Of a stretch of 64,000 nt of DNA, positions 45,577 through 55,160 are shown one piece after another. Below the pieces are notes generated by a model. The model was given only the letters and a program-made list of their open reading frames with translations. It was not told the DNA's origin and did not search any database. The DNA comes from Bacillus sp. EB600 (GTDB taxonomy: Bacteria; Bacillota; Bacilli; Bacillales; Cytobacillaceae). The position numbers were made by a program, and so were the translations under genes. How positions within the stretch are numbered: position 1 is the stretch's first letter; each line of letters begins with the position of its first letter. Location of the stretch: NCBI RefSeq assembly GCF_024494385.1, contig NZ_JAEVLT010000016.1:34897-98896 (forward strand). Reading direction: 5' to 3'.

Positions 45577-45834
45577 ATGGGCTTTCGGTATAGGAAAAGC
45601 TTTAAAATTGCCCCAGGGGTGCGATTAAATGTTGGTAGTAAAAGCTCAAGTATTTCTTTCGGGGGATGGGGTATGCGTTATACAATCAACAGCAAGGGAA
45701 AAAGGACAACCAGTATGGGCATTCCAGGGACTGGACTTTCCTATGTAACTACTTTATCAAGCTCTAGCAAAGGGTTTAACCGAACGAATGCTTATAGTCA
45801 ACGCCAACAGCTTCAACAAAGACAAAAGAAATAG
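45577..45834 (+). CDS. DUF4236 domain protein
   Basis: 85 residues; GAGGGAG upstream of ATG 45577. Almost entirely the DUF4236 domain: RYRKSFKIAPGVRLNVGSK, YTINSKGKRTTSMGIPGTGL. Function of the domain is unknown; it often precedes long C-terminal regions. This copy ends in a Gln-rich tail (QRQQLQQRQKK) and is much shorter than the paralogue at 55161. Possibly the intact short form, or truncated. Confidence 0.85.
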   Translation: MGFRYRKSFKIAPGVRLNVGSKSSSISFGGWGMRYTINSKGKRTTSMGIPGTGLSYVTTLSSSSKGFNRTNAYSQRQQLQQRQKK

Positions 45835-46137
45835 CTAAGGATGTTCAACTTCCAGATAATGGAGCCAGAGTATTAACACGCAAGTTCATAGAGGGTTAGC
45901 TCTGTATTATAAAGCCTATTCACGATTAGTTGAATGTTAGGTTTACGAGTTTTTAATGGAGAGGCGGGCATGATTGATTAATTAGACTACGGAGATTCCG
46001 GGTTCACCGCAGTTCACAAGGAATCATGCTCTCAGAGTCTCCATATTACTCTCCTATAATTATGCCAAATACTTTGATACGTTTAACTATAGCCCCTTGC
46101 TCTGTTCAATTTATACATCAAGTTGCTATCGAATCCT
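45835..46137. other. Stretch without a gene
   Basis: A short in-frame scrap ends VLTRKFIEG near 45898; otherwise nothing. Confidence 0.3.
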
Positions 46138-47082
46138 TCACATAAGCGCTCCAAAAAAGCTTTCAACTTTTTTCGTGTACATTACCTCATATTTGGCATA
46201 AGATCCAACATGGCCAACTCCCGTGGTTTCCCAGAACTGGAACTTGTCTTTATGTTTTTCCCACATGGTTTCACTATTCATATAAGGGACGTCCTGATCG
46301 GTTTGGCTGTGGATAAACAGAACTGGTCGCGGGTATATGCGGTCAACTGCAGAAAGAGCGTTTACCTCTTCCGGATGCATGCCGGTAAGTGGAGGGATAA
46401 TGTCAAGAATCAGTGGTGTAAAAGGGAAATTCGGAAGATGTGACCAAACTGGCAAGTTGTCTTGCAAATAGGAGAGTAAATTATTAAACGGACTGTCAGC
46501 AATAACCCCAACGATGGAAGGATCGTCCGCCGCCGCAAGCAGTGATGTGGTGGCTCCCATGGAGAAACCAATCATCCCCACTTTGCCTGGATGATTTTGT
46601 TTTACCCAGTCCACCGCGCCTAGGAGGTCTTGCTTTTCCAATTGGCCGACAGTCGTTTCTGTTCCTCCTGATTCCCCAAAATCACGGAAATCAAACATGA
46701 CAACATTATACCCATCGTTGACGAGCGATTTTGCTAGAGAGAGGGCTGGCAGCTCTTTCTGTAAACGGTTTTGCGCATATCCGTCAGCAAAAATAAGTGT
46801 CCTGTCCTTTTTTTCCGTTGCAGAAGGGAGAAACCAGCCTTTTAATTGGACGTCTTGGTTTCTACTCATAAACCGGATATTGTCATAGGACAGATGAAGG
46901 GATGCAGGTGTTGTCGTCACGGGTTTTCTAGCCGGATGAGTCAAACTCCATCCTACGAATACGGATATACCAAAAACGGCAATGATGGCTACAAGAAGGA
47001 TAATGATAACTGCCCAAATAAGCCACTTCCATGAGATCCTTCTTCTTACCAATTGTGGTTTTGAAGTCTGCAATTTTACCAT
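46138..47082 (-). CDS. Membrane-anchored alpha/beta hydrolase
   Basis: 314 residues from ATG 47082 (GGAGG 6-8 bases upstream; the ATG at 47097 overlaps it). N-terminal transmembrane helix (WLIWAVIIILLVAIIAVFGI), then an alpha/beta hydrolase domain facing outside: VMFDFRDFGESGG, nucleophile elbow GMIGFSMGATTSL, acid in HSQTDQDVPY and His in TTGVGHVGSY. All three catalytic residues are present. Belongs to the YqkD/BAAT-like Bacillus group; substrate unknown. Single gene. Confidence 0.87.
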   Translation of the reverse strand: MVKLQTSKPQLVRRRISWKWLIWAVIIILLVAIIAVFGISVFVGWSLTHPARKPVTTTPASLHLSYDNIRFMSRNQDVQLKGWFLPSATEKKDRTLIFADGYAQNRLQKELPALSLAKSLVNDGYNVVMFDFRDFGESGGTETTVGQLEKQDLLGAVDWVKQNHPGKVGMIGFSMGATTSLLAAADDPSIVGVIADSPFNNLLSYLQDNLPVWSHLPNFPFTPLILDIIPPLTGMHPEEVNALSAVDRIYPRPVLFIHSQTDQDVPYMNSETMWEKHKDKFQFWETTGVGHVGSYAKYEVMYTKKVESFFGALM

Positions 47083-47284
47083 TCTTTTCTCCTCCATTCC
47101 TTCTAAGTTTCTAAATATAGAGCATTTTCAATAATAGACATTTCATATAGATCAATTAGGTCTAAGTGATTATACGTGGTGTTAGTGGTACATAGAACAT
47201 TTTAGGCGGAACTAAAACAAAAGAACAAAAACCTATTGAATTTTTTATTCAATACCTGATGAAACACTCCAATTTTTATTAGTG

Positions 47285-47329
47285 GCGAACAGTGACTGGC
47301 ACTGTTCGCTATATTCAGGGTCAGTCCCC
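47285..47329. repeat. Family B palindrome (copy 2) joined to a family A half-site
   Basis: 47285-47309: gcgaacagtg / cactgttcgc, 10-bp arms with a 5-base centre. 47318-47329: gggtcagtcccc, half of a family A element, followed by atagcca as at 56695. Confidence 0.65.
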
Positions 47330-47437
47330 ATAGCCAACAAGTTTAATGAGACAGAAACAAGGATTAATTGGGAAATAGAAAAATCAGATTGATTTTTAAA
47401 GAATTAGAGATTTATTTTTCAATTAAAGTTAATTGAC

Positions 47438-47614
47438 TTGAAGGCGAACCGAAATTCTTTTTTTGTATTTATCATCGGCTTTCTACTTGCAATGGGATCG
47501 CTTGTTATCTATCAGCCGTCACAGGTAATGTTCATTATCCTGATCATTTCAGGGTTCATTTCCGATGTGACTGGATCCGTTACGAAACTTTATCACTATC
47601 GGAAAGGAGTCTAA
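47438..47614 (+). CDS. Small membrane protein preceding an XRE regulator
   Basis: 58 residues from TTG 47438; no clear ribosome binding site. Two hydrophobic helices (FFVFIIGFLLAMGSLVIY and VMFIILIISGFISDVTG) and the end LYHYRKGV. The stop lies 2 bases before the XRE gene, whose ribosome binding site is inside this ORF. Bacillaceae often pair a small membrane protein with a YozG-type XRE regulator in this way. The 5' end may be missing. Confidence 0.45.
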   Translation: MKANRNSFFVFIIGFLLAMGSLVIYQPSQVMFIILIISGFISDVTGSVTKLYHYRKGV

Positions 47615-47616
47615 TA

Positions 47617-47841
47617 ATGGGTAATAAGCTTGTCGGCAATCATATCAGAAGATTACGATTCGACCATAATGAAATGACCCAGCAGCAACTGGCAGACAAG
47701 GCAGGTGTAACAAGACAAACCATCGTGGCTCTCGAAAAGGGAAACTACTCCCCGTCACTAGAACTTGCTTTTCGCATTGCTCCCGCCTTTAACTTACCGT
47801 TGGAAGAGGTATTTTTCTATGGGGATCACACAAAGAAGTAA
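47617..47841 (+). CDS. XRE-type transcriptional regulator (YozG/Cro-like)
   Basis: 74 residues; AAAGGAGT 8 bases before ATG 47617. A single lambda-repressor-like HTH: RRLRFDHNEMTQQQLADKAG, then VTRQTIVALEKGNYSPSLEL, and the ending LEEVFFYG. The short form without a sensor domain is typical of regulators paired with a membrane protein gene, here the ORF just upstream. Likely cytoplasmic DNA-binding repressor; target unknown. Confidence 0.9.
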   Translation: MGNKLVGNHIRRLRFDHNEMTQQQLADKAGVTRQTIVALEKGNYSPSLELAFRIAPAFNLPLEEVFFYGDHTKK

Positions 47842-47913
47842 GAACTATGGTGGTAATTTGCTTTACCGTTTTTTAATTTATAAAGAGAAGGGGATATCAA
47901 AATTTCAGGTATT

Positions 47914-48249
47914 TTGTTAAAAGCGGTACATGACTGGACATTTTTGCTTGGTCCCAATTTCATGCTGGGCATCAATTCGATGATGTACAGTTATCTATTT
48001 TTTAAATCAAAGCTCGTACCAAGATTTATATCCATCTTGGGTATGACAGGGGCAACTCTTGTTTTTATGGCAGCATTGTTAGAAATGTTTGGAGTAATTC
48101 AACAAGTTTCGGTTTGGGGTGTTATATTGTCGCTACCAGTAGCTGCTAATGAAATGATTTTAGCAGTATGGCTCATCTTTAAAGGATTCAGTGAATCTGC
48201 ACTGGCTACCATGTCTACAAAAAAGAAGGCATTTGGAAGCTCCACTTGA
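47914..48249 (+). CDS. DUF4386 family membrane protein, probably 5'-truncated
   Basis: 111 residues with the C-terminal half of DUF4386: HDWTFLLGPNFMLGINSMMY, SKLVPRFISILGMTGA and three hydrophobic helices. Full members are about 220-240 residues with seven helices; the first half is missing. TTG 47914 lies in a frame that is open upstream without a convincing start. Function of the family is unknown. Probably a relic although the remaining reading frame is clean. Confidence 0.65.
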   Translation: MLKAVHDWTFLLGPNFMLGINSMMYSYLFFKSKLVPRFISILGMTGATLVFMAALLEMFGVIQQVSVWGVILSLPVAANEMILAVWLIFKGFSESALATMSTKKKAFGSST

Positions 48250-48457
48250 GATAAAAAGCTCCGATACAATAAAAATAACAGACTTAGTTATGTACCACTA
48301 CCTTCAATGTCATTCAAATAAGGTGCGTAAGCCTTTAGTCGAATTAAGTAATTGAAATTTTTTCCAAAAATTACTTATCAATGTGTTATCTATTATTTAT
48401 AAGAATAAGTTTATCAAGGGGATAGTAGATGGTTTCAGGAGAGGCGGAGGAAAATTA

Positions 48458-49426
48458 ATGAAAGCGATCGTTTATAACAAATACGGATCACCCGATGTTC
48501 TTCGCTTAACAGAAGTAGATAAACCGATTCCTGAGGACAATCAGGTACTAGTAAAGATTCATGCATCATCCTTGAATTATGGTAATCTAGTGCTTCTGAA
48601 AGGAGAACCCTTCTTGGCACGTTTTGCCTTCGGTCTTCTAAAACCAAAATACTCCATACCTGGAGGTGACATTGCAGGTCGGGTCGAAGCGGTTGGCAAA
48701 GATGTTAAACAGTTCCAGCCGGGTCAAGAAGTATTTGGAGACCTTTCTCTTTCTGGTTGGGGTGGTTTTGCTGAATATGTATCTGTTCCTGAGAATGCAT
48801 TGGCATTAAAACCAGAGAAATTGACATTTGAGGAAGCTGCATCGGTACCTATGGCGGCAGTTACAGCCTTACAAGGTCTAAGGGATAAAGGCAAGATTCA
48901 GACGGGGCAGAAGGTATTGATTAATGGTGCCTCTGGAGGAGTTGGGACTTTTGCAGTACAGATTGCCAAAGCTTTCGAAGCAGAAGTAACAGGCGTTTGT
49001 AGTACGGGGAATTTAGAAATCCTCAAGTCCATTGGTGCAGATTATGTCATTGATTATACGAAAGAGAATTTCACCGAAAAAGAACAGAAGTATGACTTGA
49101 TTCTTGCGGTTAACGGGCACCATTCGATTACAGCTTATAAGCGGTCCTTAAATGCAAATGGAACTTTTATTCATGTCGGAGGTTCGGGTGCACAAATGTT
49201 TCAAACAATGACCTTAGGTTCTTGGTTCTCACTCACTGGAAGAAAGAAAATGTCTAGCTTATTACAAAGACAAAACCAAAAAGATTTAATTGATATGAAA
49301 GAACTCCTTGAAGCCGGAAAAGTAAAACCAGTCATTGATAAAACTTTTAAGATGAGTGAAGTTAAAGAAGCATTCAAGTATTTTGAACAAGGGCACGCTC
49401 AAGGAAAAGTTGTCATCACTGTATGA
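48458..49426 (+). CDS. NAD(P)-dependent medium-chain oxidoreductase (quinone oxidoreductase-like)
   Basis: 322 residues from ATG 48458 (GGAGG upstream; the longer frame from 48383 has no site). MDR fold without structural zinc: SSLNYGNLVLLKGEP, PGGDIAGRVEAVGKDV, the NADPH-binding INGASGGVGTFAVQIAKA and a C-terminal VVITV. Layout matches QOR/zeta-crystallin-like and RTN4I1-like reductases that reduce quinones or enones. Coenzyme is probably NADPH (AxxGxxG variant GASGGVG). Single gene with its own terminator. Confidence 0.9.
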   Translation: MKAIVYNKYGSPDVLRLTEVDKPIPEDNQVLVKIHASSLNYGNLVLLKGEPFLARFAFGLLKPKYSIPGGDIAGRVEAVGKDVKQFQPGQEVFGDLSLSGWGGFAEYVSVPENALALKPEKLTFEEAASVPMAAVTALQGLRDKGKIQTGQKVLINGASGGVGTFAVQIAKAFEAEVTGVCSTGNLEILKSIGADYVIDYTKENFTEKEQKYDLILAVNGHHSITAYKRSLNANGTFIHVGGSGAQMFQTMTLGSWFSLTGRKKMSSLLQRQNQKDLIDMKELLEAGKVKPVIDKTFKMSEVKEAFKYFEQGHAQGKVVITV

Positions 49427-49462
49427 AAACTTTTCGGAATAATAAACGAATAGATGAAGACC

Positions 49463-49491
49463 GGCGATACTCTAAGGTGGTATCGCCTTTT
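49463..49491 (+). terminator. Terminator after the MDR gene
   Basis: ggcgatac / gtatcgcc 8-bp stem, 9-base loop, then TTTTC. Confidence 0.8.
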
Positions 49492-50209
49492 CTGATTAAC
49501 AGATTGCTTATTGCTTTTGAAGTAATTCACTTAAAGCAACAGTGGCTTTAGGGAAAGAAGGGATTACGCCGGGGACCTCTATATTAAAAAAAGACAATAA
49601 AAAAACAGCGTCCAAATAGACGCTGGTCAGTTTAAATTATGTACAGCCGCCTTTGCCGTAGTTGGATAAGAAAGTTTTAAACCACCACTCCTCAAAGTGG
49701 GTGTTCGCAGAAACATTCCTGCATGTCCTCCATGTCATATAGACAGAGGCTAGTCATTCCTGTTTCAATTAAAACTCCCTGTTACAGCTTAAAGGTTAAA
49801 ACTTTATTATATATACGAACAACGCAGCTTGTGTGATTATATTACTCTAAATATCTTGTTCGTTCAATGGAAATTGTTTCCTAATTCATCCGAGTTGGGC
49901 TTTTTCAATTTCCTTTACTTTTTCAGTGTTGTCGTCTCCGTCCGCGATCACCTTCTCGAGCTCCTCACCCAATGGCATTTCACTTTTTATTATCCTAAAC
50001 CATTCATAAGCCACAACATCCTTCGTTTTTCCTCCAGGAAATACAAAAAGACTCCGGTGACATATTGATGTGTAAGATTAATGTTTTTCTGCGGTGACTG
50101 ACACTCTTTATTATTGAAAAAAATATTAACAATTTGTTCATAATTTGTTAATAGTTAGTGGAAATACTGCAATCTGTAAAACCAAATATAAAATAAGGAG
50201 GACTTACAG
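49492..50209. other. Gene-poor stretch with a reverse-strand terminator-like hairpin
   Basis: Hairpin cagcgtc / gacgctg at 49604-49624 has its T run on the reverse strand, implying a lost reverse gene upstream of it (49625-49800). Reverse scraps such as MTSLCLYDMEDMQECFCE exist there but none is convincing. Confidence 0.35.
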
Positions 50210-50959
50210 ATGAAAAAGAGGGTAATAATCTATTTATTGTCAGCGGCAGCTTTGTTTTTACTTAGTGTCAATACTGCCCAAGTTTTTGCAGCAGGAAACG
50301 AAAAAACTGTTACTCCGTCTTCAGCAGCAAATGGTCAATTCCACTCTAAAGGACATTTTAAGCATGACCCGCAGCTGGTTAAAATGGAGGCTGAAAGATT
50401 GGGGATTCAAACAGAAGGGAAAGATACGGCAAGTCTATTAAAAGAAATAAGAGAGACAAAGATAAAAAAGAACGCTCAGTCACTAGGTATTGATACGAAG
50501 GGAAAAGATTTTAAAACCCTTGCCGGCGAAGTAAGGATGGCGAAGTTAAAACAAAAAGCAAAGGAATTAGGAATCAACACGGAAAACAAGAGTTTGGATA
50601 CTTTATCCGCTGAAGTTCAAGAAGCTGTAATTAAAAAAGAAGCGAAAGAATTAGGGATTTCAACCAACGGGAAACAACTTCAAGACCTAGCGCAAGAGGT
50701 GTATAAGGCACGAATTATGAAGGATGCCAAGGAACTGGGGATTTCAGTTCATAATAAAACGCTCAAAGAGCTGGCAAAGGAAGTAAGGGATAAAAGGATA
50801 TATGATGCGGCAGAGAAATTAGGGATTAATACGAAAGGAAAAACAACACACGAAATTTTTGCGGAAATCATGACAAATCATGCCGACAAAGCAAAAGAAT
50901 TGAATTTGTATCCTTACAAAAGAATGGGGATCTGTAACTTTAAACATCTAAAAAACTGA
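50210..50959 (+). CDS. Secreted protein of six 28-residue helical repeats
   Basis: 249 residues; AAGGAGGA upstream of ATG 50210. Signal peptide (IIYLLSAAALFLLSVNTAQV, cleavage after FAA). Residues 57-230 hold six repeats of about 28 residues built on A-x-x-LGI-x-T-x-GK-x(4)-LA-x-EV, for example KAKELGINTENKSLDTLSAE. Each looks like helix-turn-helix of the SAP/HeH kind. The ending YPYKRMGICNFKHL is unique. I know no characterised homologue. Single gene between terminators. An extracellular or wall-associated scaffold is plausible; DNA binding by SAP-like repeats is speculative. Confidence 0.75.
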   Translation: MKKRVIIYLLSAAALFLLSVNTAQVFAAGNEKTVTPSSAANGQFHSKGHFKHDPQLVKMEAERLGIQTEGKDTASLLKEIRETKIKKNAQSLGIDTKGKDFKTLAGEVRMAKLKQKAKELGINTENKSLDTLSAEVQEAVIKKEAKELGISTNGKQLQDLAQEVYKARIMKDAKELGISVHNKTLKELAKEVRDKRIYDAAEKLGINTKGKTTHEIFAEIMTNHADKAKELNLYPYKRMGICNFKHLKN

Positions 50960-50970
50960 ATGTACTCTTA

Positions 50971-51001
50971 AGGCGGGCAGTGCGAATAACTGTTCGCCTT
51001 T
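50971..51001 (+). terminator. Terminator resembling family B repeat
   Basis: aggcgggcagt / actgttcgcct stem with a G-U pair, then TTTTC. The arm is close to the gcgaacagt of family B. Confidence 0.75.
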
Positions 51002-51021
51002 TCATTGAGTGAAAGCAGCTA

Positions 51022-51056
51022 CAAAAAAAATGCCAGGATGATCCTGACATTTTTTC
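51022..51056. terminator. Bidirectional terminator
   Basis: aaaaatgccaggat / atcctgacattttt stem with A and T runs. Ends the reverse lipoprotein gene. Confidence 0.85.
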
Positions 51057-51061
51057 AGATA

Positions 51062-51661
51062 TTAACTGGCAACATTTCCTGTTTGTGCATTTCCGCTTTG
51101 CCCGTTTCCGCCTTGTCCATTACCATTAAATGGTCTTTGAACTCTAATTCTTTTGATTGTTTTTCCATCGGTTTCATAATAAATTGATAAGACACTACCA
51201 GTTTGTATATCATTTAGGTTGACATTCGTTTGAGTCATTCCATTTGTTCCTCTGGTCATTTCAGTTATAGAAACATTATTAGGGATCGTTATGGTTTGTT
51301 GTTGTCCGGTATAGGAACGTGCTCTCATTCCGCCTCTTCCTTGACCGCCATTACCATTCCAATTGCCATTACCATTACCATTTCTATTAGCAGGTGCTCC
51401 ATTTTCCGTACCCATATTACCATTGCCTCTTACTCCGCCATTTCTTTTGTTCATTTTCGGAAAGTTCATAAGCTTTAAAGTAACATTGTTTCCGCTTATG
51501 GAAGCAACCTCACCGTATACATTCGGTTTTTGCAAAGCTGGTCTATTCCCGCCATTACCATTCGATGTGGTTTGGTTTGAATTTCCTGAATTTGAACAAC
51601 CTGCAAAAACAAAAACCATCAAAATTGAGAATAATGTTGTCAATAAGCGTTTCTTCTTCAT
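51062..51661 (-). CDS. Asn/Gly-rich lipoprotein
   Basis: 199 residues; GAGGTGAATAGAA upstream of ATG 51661. Signal peptide with lipobox VFAGC. Then an Asn/Gly/Ser linker, a beta-strand pair (VYGEVASISGNNVTLKLMNF), a long N/G/R-rich segment (75-115), a second small beta region (QQQTITIPNNVSITEMTRG, SVLSIYYETDGKTIKRIRV) and a repetitive GNGQSGNAQTGN tail. The two halves may form one small barrel (OB-like) interrupted by the low-complexity insert. Surface lipoprotein of unknown role. Confidence 0.75.
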   Translation of the reverse strand: MKKKRLLTTLFSILMVFVFAGCSNSGNSNQTTSNGNGGNRPALQKPNVYGEVASISGNNVTLKLMNFPKMNKRNGGVRGNGNMGTENGAPANRNGNGNGNWNGNGGQGRGGMRARSYTGQQQTITIPNNVSITEMTRGTNGMTQTNVNLNDIQTGSVLSIYYETDGKTIKRIRVQRPFNGNGQGGNGQSGNAQTGNVAS

Positions 51662-52463
51662 TTCTATTCACCTCTTATGTTGGATTAATTTTTCTCAACG
51701 AATTGTCCTACTGCAAATCATTATTGAACAGGTTCCTTAATTTTTCCTTAATACAGGAAATCCTCTATTTAATAGATTTTGGTAAAATCTCCAAAGAAAT
51801 TACCTCCGAGCTATACTTATCACCAGTTACAAATAGTCGTAAAGTATGGAAAAGATAAATTCCCAAAACCAGTCAGTGAAAAGATAAATTATTATTATAA
51901 CCGTTTGTGCATATGAAAAATATTAATCGGAGCTGAATTGGCGGGACGATCATAGTATCGTCCCTGCTTTTGAACAAAAGGGATATGCCCATTTAAAAGG
52001 GGGGTATTCATGATTGGCTAAGGTAACAAACACAACAAATATCTTAGTATTTAAGCAAATTTTTTAAAGGAAACGGATGAAGAACACAAATTACCACTCG
52101 CACAATTAATCGAATAACTGCAGCGATCGTTACCTACCAATGACCCCATTATTAAAAAAGTGGCCACATTCCGGAAAGTAATTGTGAATTTTGAGCTAAT
52201 TTTAGTTGAAATCACGTAAATATGGTTATAGAAATAATCCCGACAATTAAATGCAGGCGTTGAATAATAAGTTTTGCCTCCTATTCAATCACCAGTTTTT
52301 TCTTTTTTCAACTGACTTTTTTTGATTAACCACCCATTCCTACTGAAGGATTACGATAATTGCAAAATGAGAATGATATTCGCCTATTTAGATTGATTGC
52401 AGGAAAGCAGGCTAAAAAAGCCAAAAGGCGAAAAGAAAAAAAAGAAAAAAAAGGGTGAATATC
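51662..52463. other. Gene-free stretch with a remnant
   Basis: About 52080-52220 one frame reads EEHKLPLAQLIE, stop, LQRSLPTNDPIIKKVATFRK, a small eroded gene of unknown family. Nothing else is supportable. Confidence 0.35.
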
Positions 52464-54959
52464 GTGAATTTTGGTAAGAAGATTATCAGGAGGCTAGCCA
52501 ACCTCGTAACGAGTGTTATGGCTCAGGACGAGAATACGAAGATTAATGGACCGAAGGAGATACAGGACGGTTTGGCGGAGTTGGCTGGAGAGGCGGCCGC
52601 AGAAGGAATTGTATTACTGAAAAACCAAGGAGGAATTCTGCCATTAGCGGCAGACAAACCAGTGTCAGTGTTCGGGAGGGTTCAGATCGATTATTTTACC
52701 GTCGGATATGGGTCCGGAGGCGATGTTAAAGCTCCATATACCATAAATTTACTGGATGGCTTAAGGGAAAACCCCACAATACAGATCAACAAACAATTGG
52801 CAGGAATTTACGAAGCGTGGTGCGGCAAAAACAAAGCGGATCATGGGTCCTGGGGCCATTGGCCAAGATTCCATCAGGAAATGCCCATAGACGAGGCATT
52901 GGTGATGCAAGCTGCTGAAGCTTCGGATGTGGCAATAGTCGTCATTGGACGCGGAGCTGGCGAGGATCGGGAGAATGTGCTTGAAAAGGGCAGCTATTAT
53001 TTGTCGGATCAAGAAGTAAATTTGCTGGATAAGGTTACGGCTGCTTTTAAAAAGGTGGTAGTTCTGCTAAATTGCGGGAGTATTATCGACATGTCGTGGG
53101 TGGAACAATTCGGTGATCGTATCAGTTCCATTCTGTATGTATGGCAGGGCGGCATGGAGAGCGGCCGCGCCGTGGCAAATGTGCTTTCCGGTGCCGTGAC
53201 GCCTTCCGGAAAGCTGACGGCTACGATTGCAAACCGGTACAAAGACTATCCAAGCTTCAAAAATTTTGGCAATATGGAGTTTAACAACTATGTGGAAGAT
53301 ATTTTTGTTGGATACCGCTACTTTGAAACCTTTGCAAAGACGGCAGTAAAATACCCCTTCGGATATGGTCTGAGTTATACTTATTTTGAAATAGAAGCAA
53401 TGAGCGTGGCAGAAAAGAGAGGAAAGATTTTCGTGGACGTGATTGTGAAGAATCGTGGTGATAAATATGCCGGCAAGGAAGTGGTGCAGGTGTACTACGG
53501 TGCGCCACAGGGTGTCCTTGGGAAGGCGGTAAAATCCTTGGTGGCCTACGGCAAAACAAAGCTTTTGCAGCCTGGAGAAAGCCAGGGACTGACACTGGTT
53601 TTTGATGTGGCACATATGGCATCCTACGATGACGGTGGAAAGACTGGTTACAAATCGGCTTTTGTCCTCGAAGCCGGAGACTACCCGATATATGTAGGCA
53701 ATAACGTTCGAACTGCAGAGGTCCAGGGCATTTATACACAACCGACCCTTAAGGTGATACAACAGTTTGCGGAAGCTGCAGCCGTAAGGCCGGAACATAA
53801 ATTTGAACGAATGGTAGCGAAGGCAGATAGGGCAGAACGTGTAGCTGTCACATATGAGCCGGTGCCGACTGTGACAACTTCCTTAAAGGATACGATTCAG
53901 TCTCGATTTCCGAAGGCCGTTCCTCAGACAGGTGACAAGAGGTATAAGTTAATTGATGTGAAAAAAGCCAGTGTGACGATGGGGCAATTTATTGCTCAGC
54001 TGTCCTTGGATGAATTGGAGGCCCTCTGCCGTGGTGACTATACCATGAACAGTCCTTTAGGCACACCAGGTAATGCCGCTGTGTTCGGCGGTGTTCTCTC
54101 ATCACTAAGAGACAAAGGCGTGGTGCCGGTTACCACCTCTGACGGGCCATCTGGTATCCGCCTAAGTGCATATGCCTCCCTACTGCCTATTGGGACAAAT
54201 CTGGCCTGTACATGGAACGAAGCTTTGGTAGAACGCTTGCACCAAAAGCTGGGAGCGGAAATGATTAATAAAGGCTCTCATGTATTATTGTCACCGGGCA
54301 TGAATATCCAGAGAGACCCCTTGTGTGGGCGGAATTTTGAGTATTTCTCTGAAGATCCGTTGTTGACAGGGCGCATCGCGGTAGCCTTTGTAAGGGGAAT
54401 CCAATCCCAGGGCGTTTCGGCCTGTCCAAAGCATTTTGCCTGCAACAATCAAGAGACAAATCGTACCCATCATGATTCCCGTTTATCGGAGCGGGCCCTA
54501 AGGGAGATTTACTTAAAGGGCTTTGAAATCTGTGTGAAAGAAGCTAAACCGCAAAATATGATGACCTCTTATAATAAAATCAATGGCGTGTGGGGCCATT
54601 ATCATTACGAACTGTGTACCATCATTTTACGGGAGCAATGGGGGTACAAAGGAAATGTTATGACTGATTGGTGGATGCAGCCGTCGGCAGATCCTAATTT
54701 CCCGAAATTGCGTAATAATGCATATCGAGTACGGGCTCAGGTGGATGTTCTAATGCCGGGTGGAAAAAGGAAGATGCTCAAAAAGAGAAAGCAGGATCCA
54801 TCGCTGTTGGAGTCCTATGATAAACCAGGAGGGATTACACTTGGGGAAATGCAGCGATGCGCTGCCAATGTATTGCGCTTCGTAATGATTAGCGCACCAT
54901 TCGCTGAAGCTAACGGGCTTCCGTATCATGAATACAAGCCTGGAAAAACGAAAGAATGA
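52464..54959 (+). CDS. Family 3 glycoside hydrolase with reversed domain order
   Basis: 831 residues from GTG 52464 (AAGGG 8 bases upstream; GTG 52455 is inside it). The (alpha/beta)6 GH3 C domain comes first (40-290: GIVLLKNQGGILPL, VAIVVIGRGAGEDREN, PFGYGLSYTYF), then the fibronectin-like domain (295-420), then the GH3 N-terminal catalytic barrel (500-820: SDGPSGIRL, GRNFEYFSEDPLLTG, ACPKHFACNNQE). The nucleophile is Asp735 in VMTDWW. This permuted order is known in rumen Clostridia such as Ruminococcus and Butyrivibrio beta-glucosidases. No signal peptide: probably cytoplasmic, cleaving imported beta-glucosides. The gene is GC-richer than its flanks, suggesting acquisition. Confidence 0.9.
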   Translation: MNFGKKIIRRLANLVTSVMAQDENTKINGPKEIQDGLAELAGEAAAEGIVLLKNQGGILPLAADKPVSVFGRVQIDYFTVGYGSGGDVKAPYTINLLDGLRENPTIQINKQLAGIYEAWCGKNKADHGSWGHWPRFHQEMPIDEALVMQAAEASDVAIVVIGRGAGEDRENVLEKGSYYLSDQEVNLLDKVTAAFKKVVVLLNCGSIIDMSWVEQFGDRISSILYVWQGGMESGRAVANVLSGAVTPSGKLTATIANRYKDYPSFKNFGNMEFNNYVEDIFVGYRYFETFAKTAVKYPFGYGLSYTYFEIEAMSVAEKRGKIFVDVIVKNRGDKYAGKEVVQVYYGAPQGVLGKAVKSLVAYGKTKLLQPGESQGLTLVFDVAHMASYDDGGKTGYKSAFVLEAGDYPIYVGNNVRTAEVQGIYTQPTLKVIQQFAEAAAVRPEHKFERMVAKADRAERVAVTYEPVPTVTTSLKDTIQSRFPKAVPQTGDKRYKLIDVKKASVTMGQFIAQLSLDELEALCRGDYTMNSPLGTPGNAAVFGGVLSSLRDKGVVPVTTSDGPSGIRLSAYASLLPIGTNLACTWNEALVERLHQKLGAEMINKGSHVLLSPGMNIQRDPLCGRNFEYFSEDPLLTGRIAVAFVRGIQSQGVSACPKHFACNNQETNRTHHDSRLSERALREIYLKGFEICVKEAKPQNMMTSYNKINGVWGHYHYELCTIILREQWGYKGNVMTDWWMQPSADPNFPKLRNNAYRVRAQVDVLMPGGKRKMLKKRKQDPSLLESYDKPGGITLGEMQRCAANVLRFVMISAPFAEANGLPYHEYKPGKTKE

Positions 54960-55160
54960 ACTGAATGGGCAATATAGCAGTGATGGTATTATTATTTTAA
55001 TCGGTTTAATACAGTGTTAAAAAATTATTGACCTCACATAAGATTTACACCATTTTTACCGGAATCTAAAAAGGGGAAATCTATAATCAGATGTCCCAAT
55101 TCTTATTAACAGTTATAACCTAATAGGTTGTTTTCATTACAGACTCGGGAGGATAGCAAG

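Noticed and set aside
49829..50068. 79-codon forward ORF
   Set aside because: No ribosome binding site, no motif, AT-rich chance frame.
53067..53798. Long reverse ORF (243 codons) inside the GH3 gene
   Set aside because: Antisense shadow of a clear GH3 enzyme; Cys/His-rich nonsense composition.
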